Assembly (NCBI RefSeq): GCF_011250555.1
Contig: NZ_JAANMZ010000003.1
Location: 1 to 64,000 of the forward strand
Direction of reading: 5' to 3'
Length of the DNA: 64,000 nt
From: Bacillus sp. MM2020_4
GTDB taxonomy: Bacteria > Bacillota > Bacilli > Bacillales > Cytobacillaceae
Position numbers and translations under genes: made by a program. This document shows positions 1 through 10,990 of this stretch, piece after piece; the stretch's first letter is position 1; each line of letters opens with the position of its first letter. Below the pieces are notes generated by a model. That model saw nothing but the letters and a program-made list of their open reading frames with translations, ran no database searches and was not told the origin of the DNA.

Positions 1-231
1 GGGATGGACGCACCGCTGGTGTACCAGTTGTTCTGCCAAGGGCATCGCTGGGTAGCTATGTGCGGACGGGATAAGTGCTGAAAGCATCTAAGCATGAAGC
101 CCCCCTCAAGATGAGATTTCCCATAGCGCAAGCTAGTAAGAACCCTGAAAGATGATCAGGTTGATAGGTCAGAGGTGGAAGCGTGGCGACATGTGGAGCT
201 GACTGATACTAATCGTTCGAGGACTTAACCA
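1..231 (+). rRNA. 23S rRNA, 3' end (partial)
   Basis: The window opens inside 23S rRNA. The stretch matches the conserved 3' terminal part of Bacillus 23S, finishing with the GACUGAUACUAAUCG segment and GGACUUAACC about 70 nt before the 5S gene. The 5' part lies outside the window. The exact 3' end is set by analogy to within a few bases. Confidence 0.95.
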
Positions 232-301
232 ATTGATTATTCGTTTTTACAACTTCTTCTGCATTATCTAGTTTTGAGGGAATGATACCTCAGATAAAAT
301 A

Positions 302-419
<118 letters not shown>

Positions 420-429
420 TGTTATCAAT

Positions 430-505
430 GGAGGATTAGCTCAGCTGGGAGAGCATCTGCCTTACAAGCAGAGGGTCGGCGGTTCGATCCCGTCATCCTC
501 CACCA
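430..505 (+). tRNA. tRNA-Val(TAC)
   Basis: Full cloverleaf with anticodon loop CTTACAA and encoded CCA. First of 21 tandem tRNAs in the order of the B. subtilis trnB operon. Confidence 0.97.
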
Positions 506-525
506 TATTATTTTCACTTTACTAT

Positions 526-598
<73 letters not shown>

Positions 599-606
599 CG
601 TTGTAC

Positions 607-682
607 GAGCCATTAGCTCAGTTGGTAGAGCATCTGACTTTTAATCAGAGGGTCGAAGGTTCGAGTCCTTCATGGCTCACCA
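607..682 (+). tRNA. tRNA-Lys(TTT)
   Basis: Cloverleaf with loop CTTTTAA and encoded CCA. Its wobble U is an expected substrate class for the MnmL/MnmM pair encoded at 37996-39524. Confidence 0.97.
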
Positions 683-717
683 AAGTTTTTTGCGCTAGCA
701 AAATAACTTTCAATTTA

Positions 718-799
718 GCGGGTGTGGCGGAATTGGCAGACGCACCAGACTTAGGATCTGGCGCCGCAAGGCGTGGGGGTTCGACTCCCTTCACCCGCA
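718..799 (+). tRNA. tRNA-Leu(TAG)
   Basis: Class II tRNA with a long variable arm and loop CTTAGGA. No encoded CCA; discriminator is A. Confidence 0.96.
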
Positions 800-807
800 T
801 TTATTTT

Positions 808-879
808 GCGGAAGTAGTTCAGTGGTAGAACACCACCTTGCCAAGGTGGGGGTCGCGGGTTCGAATCCCGTCTTCCGCT
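808..879 (+). tRNA. tRNA-Gly(GCC)
   Basis: Cloverleaf with acceptor GCGGAAG/CTTCCGC and loop CTTGCCA. No encoded CCA. Confidence 0.96.
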
Positions 880-888
880 CTCTATTAA

Positions 889-977
889 GCCGGGGTGGCG
901 GAACTGGCAGACGCACAGGACTTAAAATCCTGCGGTAGGTGACTACCGTACCGGTTCGATTCCGGTCCTCGGCACCA
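889..977 (+). tRNA. tRNA-Leu(TAA)
   Basis: Class II tRNA with loop CTTAAAA, long variable arm and encoded CCA. Confidence 0.96.
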
Positions 978-1012
978 AAGTTTTTTGCGAAAGCAAAATA
1001 ACTTTCAATAAT

Positions 1013-1089
<77 letters not shown>

Positions 1090-1095
1090 TATAAA

Positions 1096-1172
1096 CGGGA
1101 AGTAGCTCAGCTTGGTAGAGCACTTGGTTTGGGACCAAGGGGTCGCAGGTTCGAATCCTGTCTTCCCGACCA
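1096..1172 (+). tRNA. tRNA-Pro(TGG)
   Basis: Cloverleaf with loop TTTGGGA (anticodon TGG) and encoded CCA. Confidence 0.97.
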
Positions 1173-1190
1173 TTCAATTACTATTCTCTT

Positions 1191-1266
1191 GGGGTCTTAG
1201 CTCAGCTGGGAGAGCGCCTGCTTTGCACGCAGGAGGTCAGGGGTTCGATCCCCCTAGACTCCACCA
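1191..1266 (+). tRNA. tRNA-Ala(TGC)
   Basis: Cloverleaf with loop TTTGCAC (anticodon TGC) and encoded CCA. Confidence 0.97.
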
Positions 1267-1285
1267 ATTATAAACTATTCTTTAT

Positions 1286-1362
1286 GGCGGTGTAGCTCAG
1301 CTGGCTAGAGCGTACGGTTCATACCCGTAAGGTCGGGGGTTCGATCCCCTCCGCCGCTACCA
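1286..1362 (+). tRNA. tRNA-Met(CAT), elongator
   Basis: Cloverleaf with anticodon CAT, paired G1-C72 acceptor and encoded CCA. The body matches the Bacillus elongator methionine tRNA. It is one of three CAT tRNAs in the cluster. Confidence 0.9.
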
Positions 1363-1387
1363 AATGATTTATGAAGAACTTTAACTT

Positions 1388-1464
1388 GGACCTTTAGCTC
1401 AGCTGGTTAGAGCAGACGGCTCATAACCGTCCGGTCGTAGGTTCGAGTCCTACAAGGTCCACCA
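1388..1464 (+). tRNA. tRNA-Ile2 (CAT, lysidine-modified)
   Basis: Anticodon reads CAT, but the body (GGACCTTTAGC..., stem GACGG/CCGTC) is that of Bacillus tRNA-Ile2, in which TilS converts C34 to lysidine so that it reads AUA. Position 11 of the trnB order also predicts Ile. Encoded CCA. Confidence 0.85.
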
Positions 1465-1481
1465 GTATCGCTTTATAATAT

Positions 1482-1574
1482 GGAGGAATACCCAAGTTTG
1501 GCTGAAGGGATCGGTCTTGAAAACCGACAGGCGGGTTAAACCGCGCGGGGGTTCGAATCCCTCTTCCTCCGCCA
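1482..1574 (+). tRNA. tRNA-Ser(TGA)
   Basis: Class II tRNA with a long variable arm, anticodon TGA and encoded CCA. Confidence 0.96.
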
Positions 1575-1606
1575 TATTATTTTTCAAAACGATTCATTTT
1601 TATTAT

Positions 1607-1680
<74 letters not shown>

Positions 1681-1683
1681 TTT

Positions 1684-1760
1684 GGTCTGGTAGTTCAGTT
1701 GGTTAGAATGCCTGCCTGTCACGCAGGAGGTCGCGGGTTCGAGTCCCGTCCAGACCGCCA
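1684..1760 (+). tRNA. tRNA-Asp(GTC)
   Basis: Cloverleaf with anticodon GTC and encoded CCA. Starts only 3 nt after the initiator tRNA. Confidence 0.97.
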
Positions 1761-1768
1761 TCTAGAGT

Positions 1769-1844
1769 GGCTCAGTAGCTCAGTCGGTAGAGCAAAGGAC
1801 TGAAAATCCTTGTGTCGGCGGTTCGATTCCGTCCTGAGCCACCA
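1769..1844 (+). tRNA. tRNA-Phe(GAA)
   Basis: Cloverleaf with loop CTGAAAA (anticodon GAA) and encoded CCA. Confidence 0.97.
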
Positions 1845-1868
1845 TTTTACTTTTTACAATTTCATTAT

Positions 1869-1945
1869 GGCGATTGTGGCGAAGTGGTTAACGCACCTGA
1901 TTGTGGTTCAGGCATTCGTGGGTTCGATTCCCATCAGTCGCCCCA
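1869..1945 (+). tRNA. tRNA-His(GTG)
   Basis: Anticodon GTG. An eight-pair acceptor including a genomically encoded G-1 opposite C73 identifies a histidine tRNA. Encoded CCA. Confidence 0.95.
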
Positions 1946-1952
1946 TTTTTAT

Positions 1953-2026
1953 GCGGGTGTAGTTTAGTGGTAAAACCTCAGCCTTCCAAGCTGATGTTGT
2001 GAGTTCGATTCTCATCACCCGCTCCA
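1953..2026 (+). tRNA. tRNA-Gly(TCC)
   Basis: Cloverleaf with loop CTTCCAA (anticodon TCC) and encoded CCA. Second Gly isoacceptor of the cluster. Confidence 0.97.
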
Positions 2027-2032
2027 TTATAT

Positions 2033-2106
<74 letters not shown>

Positions 2107-2118
2107 TTCATTTTTTAT

Positions 2119-2193
2119 TCCGCAGTAGCTCAGTGGTAGAGCTATCGGCTGTTAACCGATCGGTCGTAGGTTCGAGTCCTACCTGCGGAGCCA
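2119..2193 (+). tRNA. tRNA-Asn(GTT)
   Basis: Cloverleaf with loop CTGTTAA (anticodon GTT), starting with U1 paired to A72. Encoded CCA. Confidence 0.96.
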
Positions 2194-2198
2194 ACTAT

Positions 2199-2289
2199 GG
2201 GGAAGTACTCAAGAGGCTGAAGAGGCGCCCCTGCTAAGGGTGTAGGTCGGGTGACCGGCGCGAGGGTTCAAATCCCTCCTTCTCCGCCA
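2199..2289 (+). tRNA. tRNA-Ser(GCT)
   Basis: Class II tRNA with anticodon GCT, long variable arm and encoded CCA. A G-U pair sits at the third acceptor position. Confidence 0.95.
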
Positions 2290-2306
2290 TACACATATTC
2301 ATACAC

Positions 2307-2378
2307 GGCCCCTTGGTCAAGCGGTTAAGACACCGCCCTTTCACGGCGGTAACACGGGTTCGAATCCCGTAGGGGTCA
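2307..2378 (+). tRNA. tRNA-Glu(TTC)
   Basis: Cloverleaf with loop CTTTCAC (anticodon TTC). No encoded CCA. Last tRNA of the cluster, directly before the terminator. Confidence 0.97.
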
Positions 2379-2383
2379 TCGGA

Positions 2384-2415
2384 AAAACTGATAACAAACT
2401 GTTATCAGTTTTTTT
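2384..2415 (+). terminator. Terminator of the rRNA-tRNA operon
   Basis: Inverted repeat AAACTGATAAC / GTTATCAGTTT with a 5-nt loop followed by a T run. It lies 5 nt after tRNA-Glu. Confidence 0.9.
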
Positions 2416-2817
2416 GTATTTTATTTTTGCACCAGGTATGTGATAAATCATGTCAAAAGGAAAAACCTCCAATTTACTAAAAACATTATTTTAACATAAT
2501 AATCTTATGGAAATGATTTTCGCCAAAATCATTGATACCGCTTACATCTACTCCTTTTTACCCACATTTTATCCCGTTAAATTGTTAATGAATAAATAAC
2601 TTTTTTTAAAAAAAGTTCAGAAAAACTTAATAGATTCCTGTCGGTTGTTGTTGAATATTTGGACGTATCCTGTCGAAGTTTGTTGGAATAGAGTTCTTTA
2701 TAGAAGCTAACCTCATATGTTGTCAGAAAAGATAAAAAAGTATTTCGAGGAATATGAAGCAATACCGCTTATAATTGGTCTTTGAAATACATATTTTCAT
2801 TGAGGATGAGGAGAGCC
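2416..2817. other. Intergenic region between tRNA cluster and glg operon
   Basis: About 400 AT-rich bases with no convincing gene. A 9-bp hairpin AATGATTTT/AAAATCATT with a CGCC loop lies at 2512-2533 and has no T run. A perfect 20-bp A/T palindrome lies at 2598-2617. The glg promoter must be near the right end. I saw no good sigma-A promoter; CATATGTT near 2714 is only vaguely like a sigma-E -10 element, the class that drives the B. subtilis glg operon. Confidence 0.5.
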
Positions 2818-4767
2818 ATGACAGTGAACACGTTTTTTCCAACGGATTATCAGCTGCATTTATTTCACGAAGGCAGCTACTTTCAAAGTCATCAGCTTTT
2901 TGGCGCTCATATCTTAAGGGATTCCAATCAGGTATATACCCGATTTTGCGTGTGGGCCCCAAATGCCATTCATGTAAGGCTACTGGGCGATTTTAATAAC
3001 TGGAATGGTGAAGGATATGAACTGCAAAAGGTTAATGATGGGGGAATATGGATTATTGTTGTCAATCAAGACTTTGGAGGAAAGATTTACAAGTATGAAA
3101 TTATTTCACAAACAGGAGAGAGGCTGCTGAAGGCAGATCCGTTTGCCTTTTATTCCGAAGAAAGACCCGATACCGCCTCCATCGTTTATTCCTTAAACAA
3201 GTATAAATGGAATGATGGACATTGGATGAATCGCAGGGAAAAAAAGAACTTCTTATCAGATGCAGCCATTATTTATGAGGTACACCTAGGATCTTGGAAG
3301 AAGCATGACATTGAAGACTACCTAACCTATCAGGAGTTGGCTTCAGCACTAATTCCCTATGTGGTAGAGCATGGTTTTACCCATATTGAAATTTTACCTA
3401 TTGTCGAGCACCCGCTCGATGCATCATGGGGTTATCAAGGAACTGGCTATTTTTCAGTCACATCCAGGTATGGTACGCCTGACGAATTCAGATACTTCGT
3501 GGATCAGTGCCATCAGCACGGAATTGGTGTCATTCTGGATTGGGTCCCAGGTCACTTTTGTAAGGATGCACATGGTTTATATCGCTTCGATGGAACACAC
3601 ATTTATTCTTATAGTAACGCTCATGATAGGGAAAATGTCATATGGGGGACGGCCAATTTTGACTTAGGAAAAGGTGAAGTGCAAAGCTTCCTTATCTCAA
3701 ACGCCCTCTTTTGGATCGACTATTTCCATATTGATGGTTTTCGAATGGATGCTGTTGCAAACATTATTTATTGGCCCAATTCAACTGGTGGAAAACGAGA
3801 AAATCCGTTTGGAATTCAATTTTTAAAAAGGTTAAATAAAGAAATTCATGAATTTGATCCCCATTTTCTAATGATTGGTGAAGATTCTACCGAGTTTCCA
3901 AATGTGACTGCACCAGTCCTTTATGGCGGTTTGGGCTTTGATTATAAATGGAATATGGGCTGGATGAATGACATGCTTAAATATATGGAAACACCCCCAT
4001 ATGCTCGCTCACAGGTTCATTCAAAGGTTACGTTTTCGCTTTTGTATGCCTTTTTAGAAAATTTTATGCTGCCGTTATCTCATGATGAAGTAGTCCATGG
4101 GAAAAAGTCACTTTTAGATAAGATGCCGGGGGATTATTGGGAGAAATTTGCCCAGCTAAGACTGTTATTAGGTTATATGTTTGCCCACCCGGGGAAGAAA
4201 CTCTTATTTATGGGCTTTGAATTTGGTCAGTTTGCTGAATGGAAAGACAGAGAACAACTGGATTGGAACTTACTAGAGTATGACATGCACCGTAACTTAA
4301 ACACATATGTAAAAGTATTAATGAAACTTTATAAACGCTCGAAAGCATTGTATGAATTAGATCATTTGCAGGATGGATTTGAATGGATTGATGCTAATAA
4401 TAGTCATCAATCGATTTTCTCCTTTATTCGAAAAGGAAAAAAGGCAGAGGATTTTTTACTCGTTATTTGTAACTTTACGGGAGTAAATTACCCGGTTTAT
4501 AAAATCGGTGTCCCTAAAGAAGGCGAGTATCGAGAAGTTTTGAATAGCGACCTACAAGAATACGGTGGGACCGGATTAACGAATAAGAAGACAATTTTGG
4601 CCAGCGAAAAGCCGTTTCATGGCCAGCCATTCTCATTAGAGATAACGATTCCCCCGTTTGGTTTTCAAATTATCAGACCAGTTAAAAAACGAAAGGAGCG
4701 AAAAGGAAATGGGAAAGAAAAAGTGCGTAGCCATGTTGTTAGCAGGAGGGAAAGGAAGCAGACTTAA
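2818..4767 (+). CDS. glgB: 1,4-alpha-glucan branching enzyme GlgB
   Basis: Transfers segments of alpha-1,4 chains to alpha-1,6 positions during cytoplasmic glycogen synthesis. The 649-aa protein has an N-terminal CBM48-like domain (about residues 25-110) followed by a GH13 barrel. GFRMDAVAN holds the nucleophile Asp311, GEDS the acid/base Glu355, and SHDEVVH the third acid Asp423. The start is the ATG preceded by GAGGAG; a longer frame from 2782 lacks such a site. It is first of glgBCDAP. The end is odd: after the normal C terminus the frame runs on through the glgC ribosome binding site, giving a tail of some 25 residues rich in Lys and Arg and a 59-nt overlap with glgC. Confidence 0.95.
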   Translation: MTVNTFFPTDYQLHLFHEGSYFQSHQLFGAHILRDSNQVYTRFCVWAPNAIHVRLLGDFNNWNGEGYELQKVNDGGIWIIVVNQDFGGKIYKYEIISQTGERLLKADPFAFYSEERPDTASIVYSLNKYKWNDGHWMNRREKKNFLSDAAIIYEVHLGSWKKHDIEDYLTYQELASALIPYVVEHGFTHIEILPIVEHPLDASWGYQGTGYFSVTSRYGTPDEFRYFVDQCHQHGIGVILDWVPGHFCKDAHGLYRFDGTHIYSYSNAHDRENVIWGTANFDLGKGEVQSFLISNALFWIDYFHIDGFRMDAVANIIYWPNSTGGKRENPFGIQFLKRLNKEIHEFDPHFLMIGEDSTEFPNVTAPVLYGGLGFDYKWNMGWMNDMLKYMETPPYARSQVHSKVTFSLLYAFLENFMLPLSHDEVVHGKKSLLDKMPGDYWEKFAQLRLLLGYMFAHPGKKLLFMGFEFGQFAEWKDREQLDWNLLEYDMHRNLNTYVKVLMKLYKRSKALYELDHLQDGFEWIDANNSHQSIFSFIRKGKKAEDFLLVICNFTGVNYPVYKIGVPKEGEYREVLNSDLQEYGGTGLTNKKTILASEKPFHGQPFSLEITIPPFGFQIIRPVKKRKERKGNGKEKVRSHVVSRRERKQT

Positions 4768-5854
4768 TTCGCTGACAAGAGATTTGGCAAAACCAGCCGT
4801 TCCATTTGGCGGGAAATACCGAATCATTGATTTTACCTTAAGTAACTGCGTTAATTCTGGTATTGATACAGTAGGGGTGTTAACGCAGTACCAACCGCTT
4901 CTATTAAATTCGTATATTGGAATTGGCAGTGCTTGGGATCTTGATCGTAAGGATGGCGGGGTAACCGTTCTACCACCTTATAGTGAGTCTTCGGAAGTAA
5001 AGTGGTATACCGGAACAGCAAGCGCCATTTATCAAAACCTGAATTATTTGAAACAATATAATCCGGAATATGTATTAATCCTATCTGGAGACCATATTTA
5101 CAAAATGAATTACGAAAGCATGCTCGAATATCATATTGAAAAAAGAGCGGATGTGACGATTTCCTTAATAGAGGTTCCCTGGGTTGAAGCCAGCCGTTTT
5201 GGGATCATGAATACAACCGACGATATGAGAATATCAGAGTTTGAAGAAAAGCCTAGCAATCCCAAAAATAATCTTGCATCCATGGGCATTTATATCTTTA
5301 ACTGGAATATATTGAAGGAATATTTAGAAATGGATGAACGCAATCCAGATTCAAGCCATGACTTTGGGAAAGATGTATTACCACTGCTATTAGAGGAAAA
5401 TAAGAAATTGTTCGCCTATCCGTTTCAGGGGTATTGGAAGGATGTCGGTACAGTCCAAAGCCTGTGGGAGGCAAACATGGATCTTTTAGGTGAAGATTGC
5501 GAGTTAGACTTATTTGACCATGATTGGAGAATTTATTCGGTCAATCCGAATCAACCGCCACAATATATTTCTTCGGATGCAATTGTTAGAGAGTCACTGA
5601 TTAATGAAGGTTGTACCATCGAAGGGGAAATTGAAAAGTCTGTTTTGTTTCAAGGTGTAGCGGTTGGTAAGGGCAGCACGATAAAAGAATCGGTCATTAT
5701 GCCTGACGCAAAGATTGGAAATAACTGCTTGATAGAAAAGGCGATTGTCCCATGTGATGTTACTGTACCAGACGGGACAGTCATTCGTTCCCTTGATGAC
5801 GAAATTATTCTTGTTACCGAAGAAGTGTTAAAAGGACTATATCCTGCCTATTAA
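4709..5854 (+). CDS. glgC: Glucose-1-phosphate adenylyltransferase, catalytic subunit GlgC
   Basis: Makes ADP-glucose from glucose-1-phosphate and ATP, the committed step of bacterial glycogen synthesis. The 381-aa protein has an N-terminal nucleotidyltransferase domain with GGKGSRL (residues 13-19) and LSGDHIYKM, then a C-terminal left-handed beta-helix of hexapeptide repeats. The start at MGKKKC is chosen because AAAGGAG lies 10 nt upstream and the conserved family N terminus begins there. The gene starts inside the end of glgB, so translation may be coupled. In Bacillus GlgC works as a hetero-oligomer with GlgD, the next gene. Confidence 0.95.
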   Translation: MGKKKCVAMLLAGGKGSRLNSLTRDLAKPAVPFGGKYRIIDFTLSNCVNSGIDTVGVLTQYQPLLLNSYIGIGSAWDLDRKDGGVTVLPPYSESSEVKWYTGTASAIYQNLNYLKQYNPEYVLILSGDHIYKMNYESMLEYHIEKRADVTISLIEVPWVEASRFGIMNTTDDMRISEFEEKPSNPKNNLASMGIYIFNWNILKEYLEMDERNPDSSHDFGKDVLPLLLEENKKLFAYPFQGYWKDVGTVQSLWEANMDLLGEDCELDLFDHDWRIYSVNPNQPPQYISSDAIVRESLINEGCTIEGEIEKSVLFQGVAVGKGSTIKESVIMPDAKIGNNCLIEKAIVPCDVTVPDGTVIRSLDDEIILVTEEVLKGLYPAY

Positions 5855-5898
5855 ATCTCATACATTTGTTAATTAGAAAAACTGGAGGGGAATTTGGA

Positions 5899-6930
5899 GT
5901 GAAAAGAAAGCTATTAGGCGTTATTGATGCCACAACTTATCATGATGATTTAGAAGATCTTTTAACACATCGCTCACTTGCCGCATTACCTTTTGCGGGT
6001 CGGTACCGGATTATTGACTTTGTACTTTCAAATATGGTGAATTCAGGGATTCGCAGTGTGGCGATTTTTCCAAAAATGCAATATCGCTCGCTCATGGACC
6101 ATTTAGGTTCAGGGAAGAATTGGGACTTAAACCGAAAGCGTGACGGTCTGTTCTTTTTCCCATCCCCGATAGTGGATAATGACGGCAATAAAATTGGCTC
6201 GTTTGAACATTTCGCAGCCAATATGGACTATTTTCATCGCAGTACACAAGAGTATGCAATTATTGCGAACTGTAACACGATTTTGAATATGGATCTTAGA
6301 CCAATATTTGATTGGCATAGACAGGCAAAATGTGATATTACTGAAATCCATCACGAGGATGGAAGTTCAATGGAAATGTATATGATCAAAACTTCCTTAC
6401 TTATCAAATTGATTGAAGGAAGACATGAAACAGGCTATACCTGTATAAAGGATGTTGTAACGGCTATTCATAACGAATATGCTATTTGTCACTATGAATA
6501 TGACGGCTATGCCGTAATGATAGATTCGATTGAAAGCTACTTCTCTACAAGTATGAAACTGCTGCAGTCGGATGTGTGGAGGAAACTATTTTTAAAAGAG
6601 CAGCCGATTTTGACGAAAGTAAAGGATGAACCGCCCACTAAATATGTAACAGATTCCGTGGTTAAAAATGCAATGATTGCGAATGGCTGCTTCATCAGCG
6701 GGACGGTGGAAAATAGTATCATCTCTCGTGGGGTTAAAATTGGGAAGGGTGCGGTTATTAAGAACTGTATTATCATGCAAAAGTGCCAAATCGAGGAGAA
6801 TTGTTATTTAGACTCCGTTATTTTGGATAAAGATGTAAAGATTGAAGCAGGAACACGGTTAACCGGAACTGCACATTCACCATATGTTATTCGTAAAGGT
6901 TTGAAACAAGGAGCGTTGATGAACTCGTGA
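5899..6930 (+). CDS. glgD: Glucose-1-phosphate adenylyltransferase-like regulatory subunit GlgD
   Basis: Paralogue of GlgC (343 aa) that keeps the AGRYRIIDF segment and the C-terminal hexapeptide helix but lacks the GGKGSRL pyrophosphorylase signature at its N terminus. It is therefore likely a non-catalytic subunit that modulates GlgC, as known for the Bacillus GlgCD pair. The start is GTG at 5899, 9 nt after GGAGGG. The TGA stop overlaps the GTG of glgA in a GTGA junction, which favours translational coupling. Confidence 0.93.
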   Translation: MKRKLLGVIDATTYHDDLEDLLTHRSLAALPFAGRYRIIDFVLSNMVNSGIRSVAIFPKMQYRSLMDHLGSGKNWDLNRKRDGLFFFPSPIVDNDGNKIGSFEHFAANMDYFHRSTQEYAIIANCNTILNMDLRPIFDWHRQAKCDITEIHHEDGSSMEMYMIKTSLLIKLIEGRHETGYTCIKDVVTAIHNEYAICHYEYDGYAVMIDSIESYFSTSMKLLQSDVWRKLFLKEQPILTKVKDEPPTKYVTDSVVKNAMIANGCFISGTVENSIISRGVKIGKGAVIKNCIIMQKCQIEENCYLDSVILDKDVKIEAGTRLTGTAHSPYVIRKGLKQGALMNS

Positions 6931-8378
6931 AAGTATTATTTGCCGTTTCGGAGTGTGGACCATTTGCTAAATCGGGAGGGCTTGCTGATGTTGCAGGCTC
7001 TCTCCCAAAAGAATTAAAGAGCCAAGGAACAGACGTTAGAGTGATGGTTCCCAAATATGGAACCATTGCTGAAGAATATAAGCAAAAAATGAAAAAGGTC
7101 AAGGAATTTACCGTACCTGTTGGCTGGAGAAATCAATATTGTGGAGTTGATGAGCTTACTTATCAAGGGGTTACCTATTATTTCATTGATAATGAATACT
7201 ATTTTAAACGGGATAATCTTTATGGATATTTTGATGATGGCGAAAGATTTGCCTATTTTAATCGGGCAGTACTCGAGTCCTTAGCACAACTGGATTTTAT
7301 TCCGGATGTTCTTCATTGCCATGATTGGCATACCGCGATGATTCCATTTCTCCTTAGAACGGAATATTTCAAGCGAAAAGGATATGGGCAAATCCGGACA
7401 GTGTTCACCATTCATAATCTGCAATTTCAAGGGATTTTTCCAAAAGAGGTACTGGGCGATTTGCTAGGTATGGATAACCATTCATTCCACACTGGCCAAT
7501 TAGAGTTCTTCGGGAATATCAATTTTATGAAGGGGGCGCTTGTGGCAGCTGATAAAATAACGACCGTGAGCCCTACGTATAAAAAGGAAATTCAAACACC
7601 TGTATATGGAGAAAAGCTTGATGGTCTTTTGCGGGAAAGAGATGAGGATCTGACCGGAATATTAAATGGAATTGATGAGGAATTTTACAATCCGGCAATT
7701 GACCCGCTCATTGATCAGACATTTAAAGCAGAAACGGTTCAAAAGAAGGCAATTAACAAAAAAGAGATTCAAAAAAGATTTGGCTTGGCGCAAAGTGCCG
7801 GGACACCATTACTTGTGATGATTTCAAGGCTAACAAGGCAAAAGGGTTTAGAACTGGTTAAGTGTGTCCTTCGTGAAATTTTGCAAGAGGATGTACAGGT
7901 AATCATTCTCGGAACAGGTGATTATGAATATGAGGAACATTTAAGGCAGGCGGCTCGAATCTATCCTGAAAAGTTAAAGGTTCATACCGGTTTTAATGAG
8001 GAACTTGCCCATAAGCTTTATGCCGCTGCAGACTTATTTTTAATGCCATCGCTATTTGAACCGTGCGGTCTTGGTCAACTGATTGCGATGAAATACGGTG
8101 CCATCCCAATCGTTCGTGAAACGGGAGGCTTAAATGATACCGTTAAGGCATGGAATGAATTTACCGGTGAAGGAAACGGCTTCTCCTTCAGTAACTTTAA
8201 TGCCCACGATATGCTTTTTACCATTCAAAGAGCGGTCAGCTTTTATTATGATAAAAAGAGTTGGGAATCGATTGTCAGGCAGGCAATGAAAAAGGACTAT
8301 AGCTGGGCCCAATCGGCATTTAGTTATAACCAGCTCTATGCTGCGCTTGTTTCAAGGAGTGAAACGCATGTTTTCTAG
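6927..8378 (+). CDS. glgA: Glycogen synthase GlgA
   Basis: Transfers glucose from ADP-glucose to the non-reducing end of alpha-1,4-glucan. The 483-aa GT5 enzyme shows the ADP-glucose-binding [10 protein letters not shown] motif (from Lys15) and the C-terminal GT-B signature FEPCGLGQ. The GTG start overlaps the glgD stop by 4 nt and is preceded by AAGGAG. Its 3' end overlaps glgP by 11 nt. Length and both Rossmann halves are as usual for the family. Confidence 0.95.
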   Translation: MKVLFAVSECGPFAKSGGLADVAGSLPKELKSQGTDVRVMVPKYGTIAEEYKQKMKKVKEFTVPVGWRNQYCGVDELTYQGVTYYFIDNEYYFKRDNLYGYFDDGERFAYFNRAVLESLAQLDFIPDVLHCHDWHTAMIPFLLRTEYFKRKGYGQIRTVFTIHNLQFQGIFPKEVLGDLLGMDNHSFHTGQLEFFGNINFMKGALVAADKITTVSPTYKKEIQTPVYGEKLDGLLRERDEDLTGILNGIDEEFYNPAIDPLIDQTFKAETVQKKAINKKEIQKRFGLAQSAGTPLLVMISRLTRQKGLELVKCVLREILQEDVQVIILGTGDYEYEEHLRQAARIYPEKLKVHTGFNEELAHKLYAAADLFLMPSLFEPCGLGQLIAMKYGAIPIVRETGGLNDTVKAWNEFTGEGNGFSFSNFNAHDMLFTIQRAVSFYYDKKSWESIVRQAMKKDYSWAQSAFSYNQLYAALVSRSETHVF

Positions 8379-10764
8379 TACAATAGAGTTTAAGAACACC
8401 TTTCTTAAAAGACTCGAGATGCAGTGCGGAAAGAGTTTTTCAGAGAGCTCATCAAGGGATCATTATCAAACCCTGGGCAGTATGATTCGTGAGTTTGTCA
8501 GTAATGACTGGATTGCAACGAATGAACGATATCTTGCTTCAGAGGGAAAGCAGGTCTATTATTTATCAATTGAGTATTTATTAGGAAAGTTATTAAGGCA
8601 AAATTTAATTAACTTAGGTGTAGAGCAAACAGTGCAAGTTGGACTTCAGGAGTTAGGAATTGATTTGGATGCACTCGAGGAATTAGAAGCGGATGCAGGC
8701 CTAGGAAACGGCGGTTTAGGAAGATTAGCCGCCTGTTTTCTAGACTCACTTGCCTCCTTAAATCTACCGGGTCATGGCCACGGTATTCGTTATAAACACG
8801 GCCTGTTTGAACAAAAAATTGTCGATGGCTATCAAGTGGAATTGCCGGAGCAATGGTTACGAAGCGGTAATGTTTGGGAAATTCGAAAGGCGGATCGTGC
8901 AGTGAAAATCCCGTTTTGGGGTAAGGTGGAGGCCAAGATGGAAAATAATCGCCTCGTTTTTCATCATCAGAATGCTGAAACTGTAACGGCCGTCCCACAT
9001 GATATGCCTGTTATCGGGTTTCAATCGAATAACATCAATACGCTAAGGCTTTGGAATGCGGAGCCTTCACCCTTTCCGATTCATAAGGATATTTTAAAAT
9101 ACAAGCGTGAGACTGAGTCGATTTCCGAGTTTTTATACCCTGATGATACCCATGATGAGGGGAAAATTTTACGGTTGAAGCAGCAATACTTTTTAGTATC
9201 GGCGAGCATCCAATCGATTGTAAGAACCTACAGGAAGCAGCACGCCAGCTTGGAGCAGCTCCATAAACATATTTGTATCCATATAAACGACACCCACCCT
9301 GTCTTGGCTATTCCAGAGCTAATGAGAATCTTGATTGATGAGGAAGGCTATGATTGGGACAAGGCATGGCATGTAACGAAACATACCATTTCCTATACCA
9401 ATCATACGACATTATCGGAAGCGTTAGAAAAATGGCCAATACATATTTTTCAACCGTTATTGCCAAGAATCTTTATGATTGTCGAAGAAATCAATGAGCG
9501 TTTTTGCCAGGAGCTTTGGGAACAGACTCCTGGCGATTGGCAGAGAATTGGTGAACTAGCCATTATAGCGGATAACTATGTGAAAATGGCCCATTTGGCG
9601 ATTGTCGGCAGCTTTAGTGTAAATGGTGTGGCCAAGTTGCATACGGAAATATTGAAGAAACGAGAGATGAAACCGTTTTATGAATTGTTTCCAGAGAAAT
9701 TTAACAATAAAACCAATGGAATAGCTTATCGGCGCTGGCTGTTAAAAGCCAATCCAAATTTATCAGCACTTATCACGGATTCAATAGGGCCTTCTTGGAC
9801 TTATTCGGCCGAGGAACTTTCCCAGTTACTTAGGTATCAAAATGATTCTGCCTTTTTAGAGCAGCTGTTAAAAATTAAAAATGAAAATAAACAGAGGCTT
9901 GCGGATATTATTTTGGATAAAACAGGAGTAGGTGTTGATACTGGAGCTATTTTTGACGTTCAGGTAAAAAGGCTTCATGCCTATAAGCGGCAGCTGTTAA
10001 ACGTATTACACATTATGCATTTATATAACCGGATGAAAGAGGATTCAAACTTTTCAACCGCACCGAGGGTGTTTATTTTTGGAGCTAAGGCATCACCTGG
10101 TTATTATTATGCGAAAAAGATTATCAAATTAATTAACACGGTTGCCGAGAAAGTAAATAATGACCCACAAATCGGGGATAAGATGAAGGTAATCTTTCTA
10201 GAGAATTATCGTGTTTCCCTAGCTGAAAAAATCTTTCCTGCCTCGGATGTAAGTGAACAAATCTCTACAGCAAGTAAAGAGGCATCAGGTACCGGAAATA
10301 TGAAATTTATGATTAATGGTGCCTTAACTGTAGGGACATTGGATGGTGCCAATATTGAGATTCGTGAGTTAGTTGGCGATGAAAATATTTTTACTTTTGG
10401 ATTAACGGCAGATGAAGTGCTTCATTATTATCAGTATGGCGGCTACCAATCGCGCGAGTATTATCATCATGATTATCGAATCAAACAGGCTGTCGATCAG
10501 CTTGTAAATGGATTTTTCCCGGGGGTTCAAAATGAATTTGAGCCGATAGTTGATTCGTTAGTAGAGGAAAATGATCAATATTTTGTTTTAAAGGATTTTG
10601 CCGCCTATACCGACATTCAACGTACAATTGGTGAAACGTTTATGGATAAGGCAAAGTGGCAAAAAATGAGCTTGGCAAATATTGCACAGGCCGGCTATTT
10701 CTCGAGTGACCGAACGATAAAGGAATATGCTGATGAAATATGGAGGATTAAACCACTGTATTAA
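8368..10764 (+). CDS. glgP: Glycogen phosphorylase GlgP
   Basis: Releases glucose-1-phosphate from glycogen by phosphorolysis. The 798-aa GT35 protein has the pyridoxal-phosphate site [14 protein letters not shown] with the Schiff-base lysine at about residue 646, and the [16 protein letters not shown] motif near the N terminus. The start MFSSTIEF is chosen because AAGGAG lies 9 nt upstream. It is the last gene of glgBCDAP and is followed by a strong terminator. Having synthesis and breakdown in one transcript is the Bacillus arrangement. Confidence 0.95.
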   Translation: MFSSTIEFKNTFLKRLEMQCGKSFSESSSRDHYQTLGSMIREFVSNDWIATNERYLASEGKQVYYLSIEYLLGKLLRQNLINLGVEQTVQVGLQELGIDLDALEELEADAGLGNGGLGRLAACFLDSLASLNLPGHGHGIRYKHGLFEQKIVDGYQVELPEQWLRSGNVWEIRKADRAVKIPFWGKVEAKMENNRLVFHHQNAETVTAVPHDMPVIGFQSNNINTLRLWNAEPSPFPIHKDILKYKRETESISEFLYPDDTHDEGKILRLKQQYFLVSASIQSIVRTYRKQHASLEQLHKHICIHINDTHPVLAIPELMRILIDEEGYDWDKAWHVTKHTISYTNHTTLSEALEKWPIHIFQPLLPRIFMIVEEINERFCQELWEQTPGDWQRIGELAIIADNYVKMAHLAIVGSFSVNGVAKLHTEILKKREMKPFYELFPEKFNNKTNGIAYRRWLLKANPNLSALITDSIGPSWTYSAEELSQLLRYQNDSAFLEQLLKIKNENKQRLADIILDKTGVGVDTGAIFDVQVKRLHAYKRQLLNVLHIMHLYNRMKEDSNFSTAPRVFIFGAKASPGYYYAKKIIKLINTVAEKVNNDPQIGDKMKVIFLENYRVSLAEKIFPASDVSEQISTASKEASGTGNMKFMINGALTVGTLDGANIEIRELVGDENIFTFGLTADEVLHYYQYGGYQSREYYHHDYRIKQAVDQLVNGFFPGVQNEFEPIVDSLVEENDQYFVLKDFAAYTDIQRTIGETFMDKAKWQKMSLANIAQAGYFSSDRTIKEYADEIWRIKPLY

Positions 10765-10765
10765 A

Positions 10766-10797
10766 AAAGGCTTCTGCCGTTACGGCAGAAGTCTTTT
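10766..10797 (+). terminator. Terminator of the glg operon
   Basis: Stem AGGCTTCTGCCGT/ACGGCAGAAGTCT followed by TTTT. The A run on the 5' side could let it act in both directions. Confidence 0.85.
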
Positions 10798-10837
10798 GCT
10801 TAAAAAGATATGAAAATATAAATTTTCGACTTTGAGA

Positions 10838-10990
10838 AATGTCCAGCTCCAGCACCCTAGCGGCTAGTGTCCTTCGCTCTCCGCCCTACGATAAGTCAAC
10901 ATCGGATCACTCCGCTCTCCGTGTTTCCTTTATCTCAGTTGGAGCGCTCCAGGCCATACGCCGCTGACCAGGGCGCTTGCGCTTTTCTTA
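10838..10990 (+). repeat. Dispersed Bacillaceae intergenic repeat, copy 1
   Basis: The element begins TGTCCAGCTCCAGC and ends GCTGACCAGGGCGCTTGCG followed by CTTTTCTTA. The same termini in the same orientation bound the copy at 35870-35998, while the interiors differ. The ends can pair (AGCGCC-like against GGCGCT). Its last three bases supply the stop codon of menA. I know this sequence class as a recurrent intergenic element of Bacillaceae, but its mobility mechanism is not visible here. Confidence 0.75.

Noticed and set aside
2512..2533. Hairpin AATGATTTT/AAAATCATT as a terminator
   Set aside because: No T run follows on either strand and the operon already ends at 2415.
8609..8998. 129-codon minus-strand frame inside glgP
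   Set aside because: It lies entirely inside glgP on the other strand; codon pattern and domain evidence support glgP.
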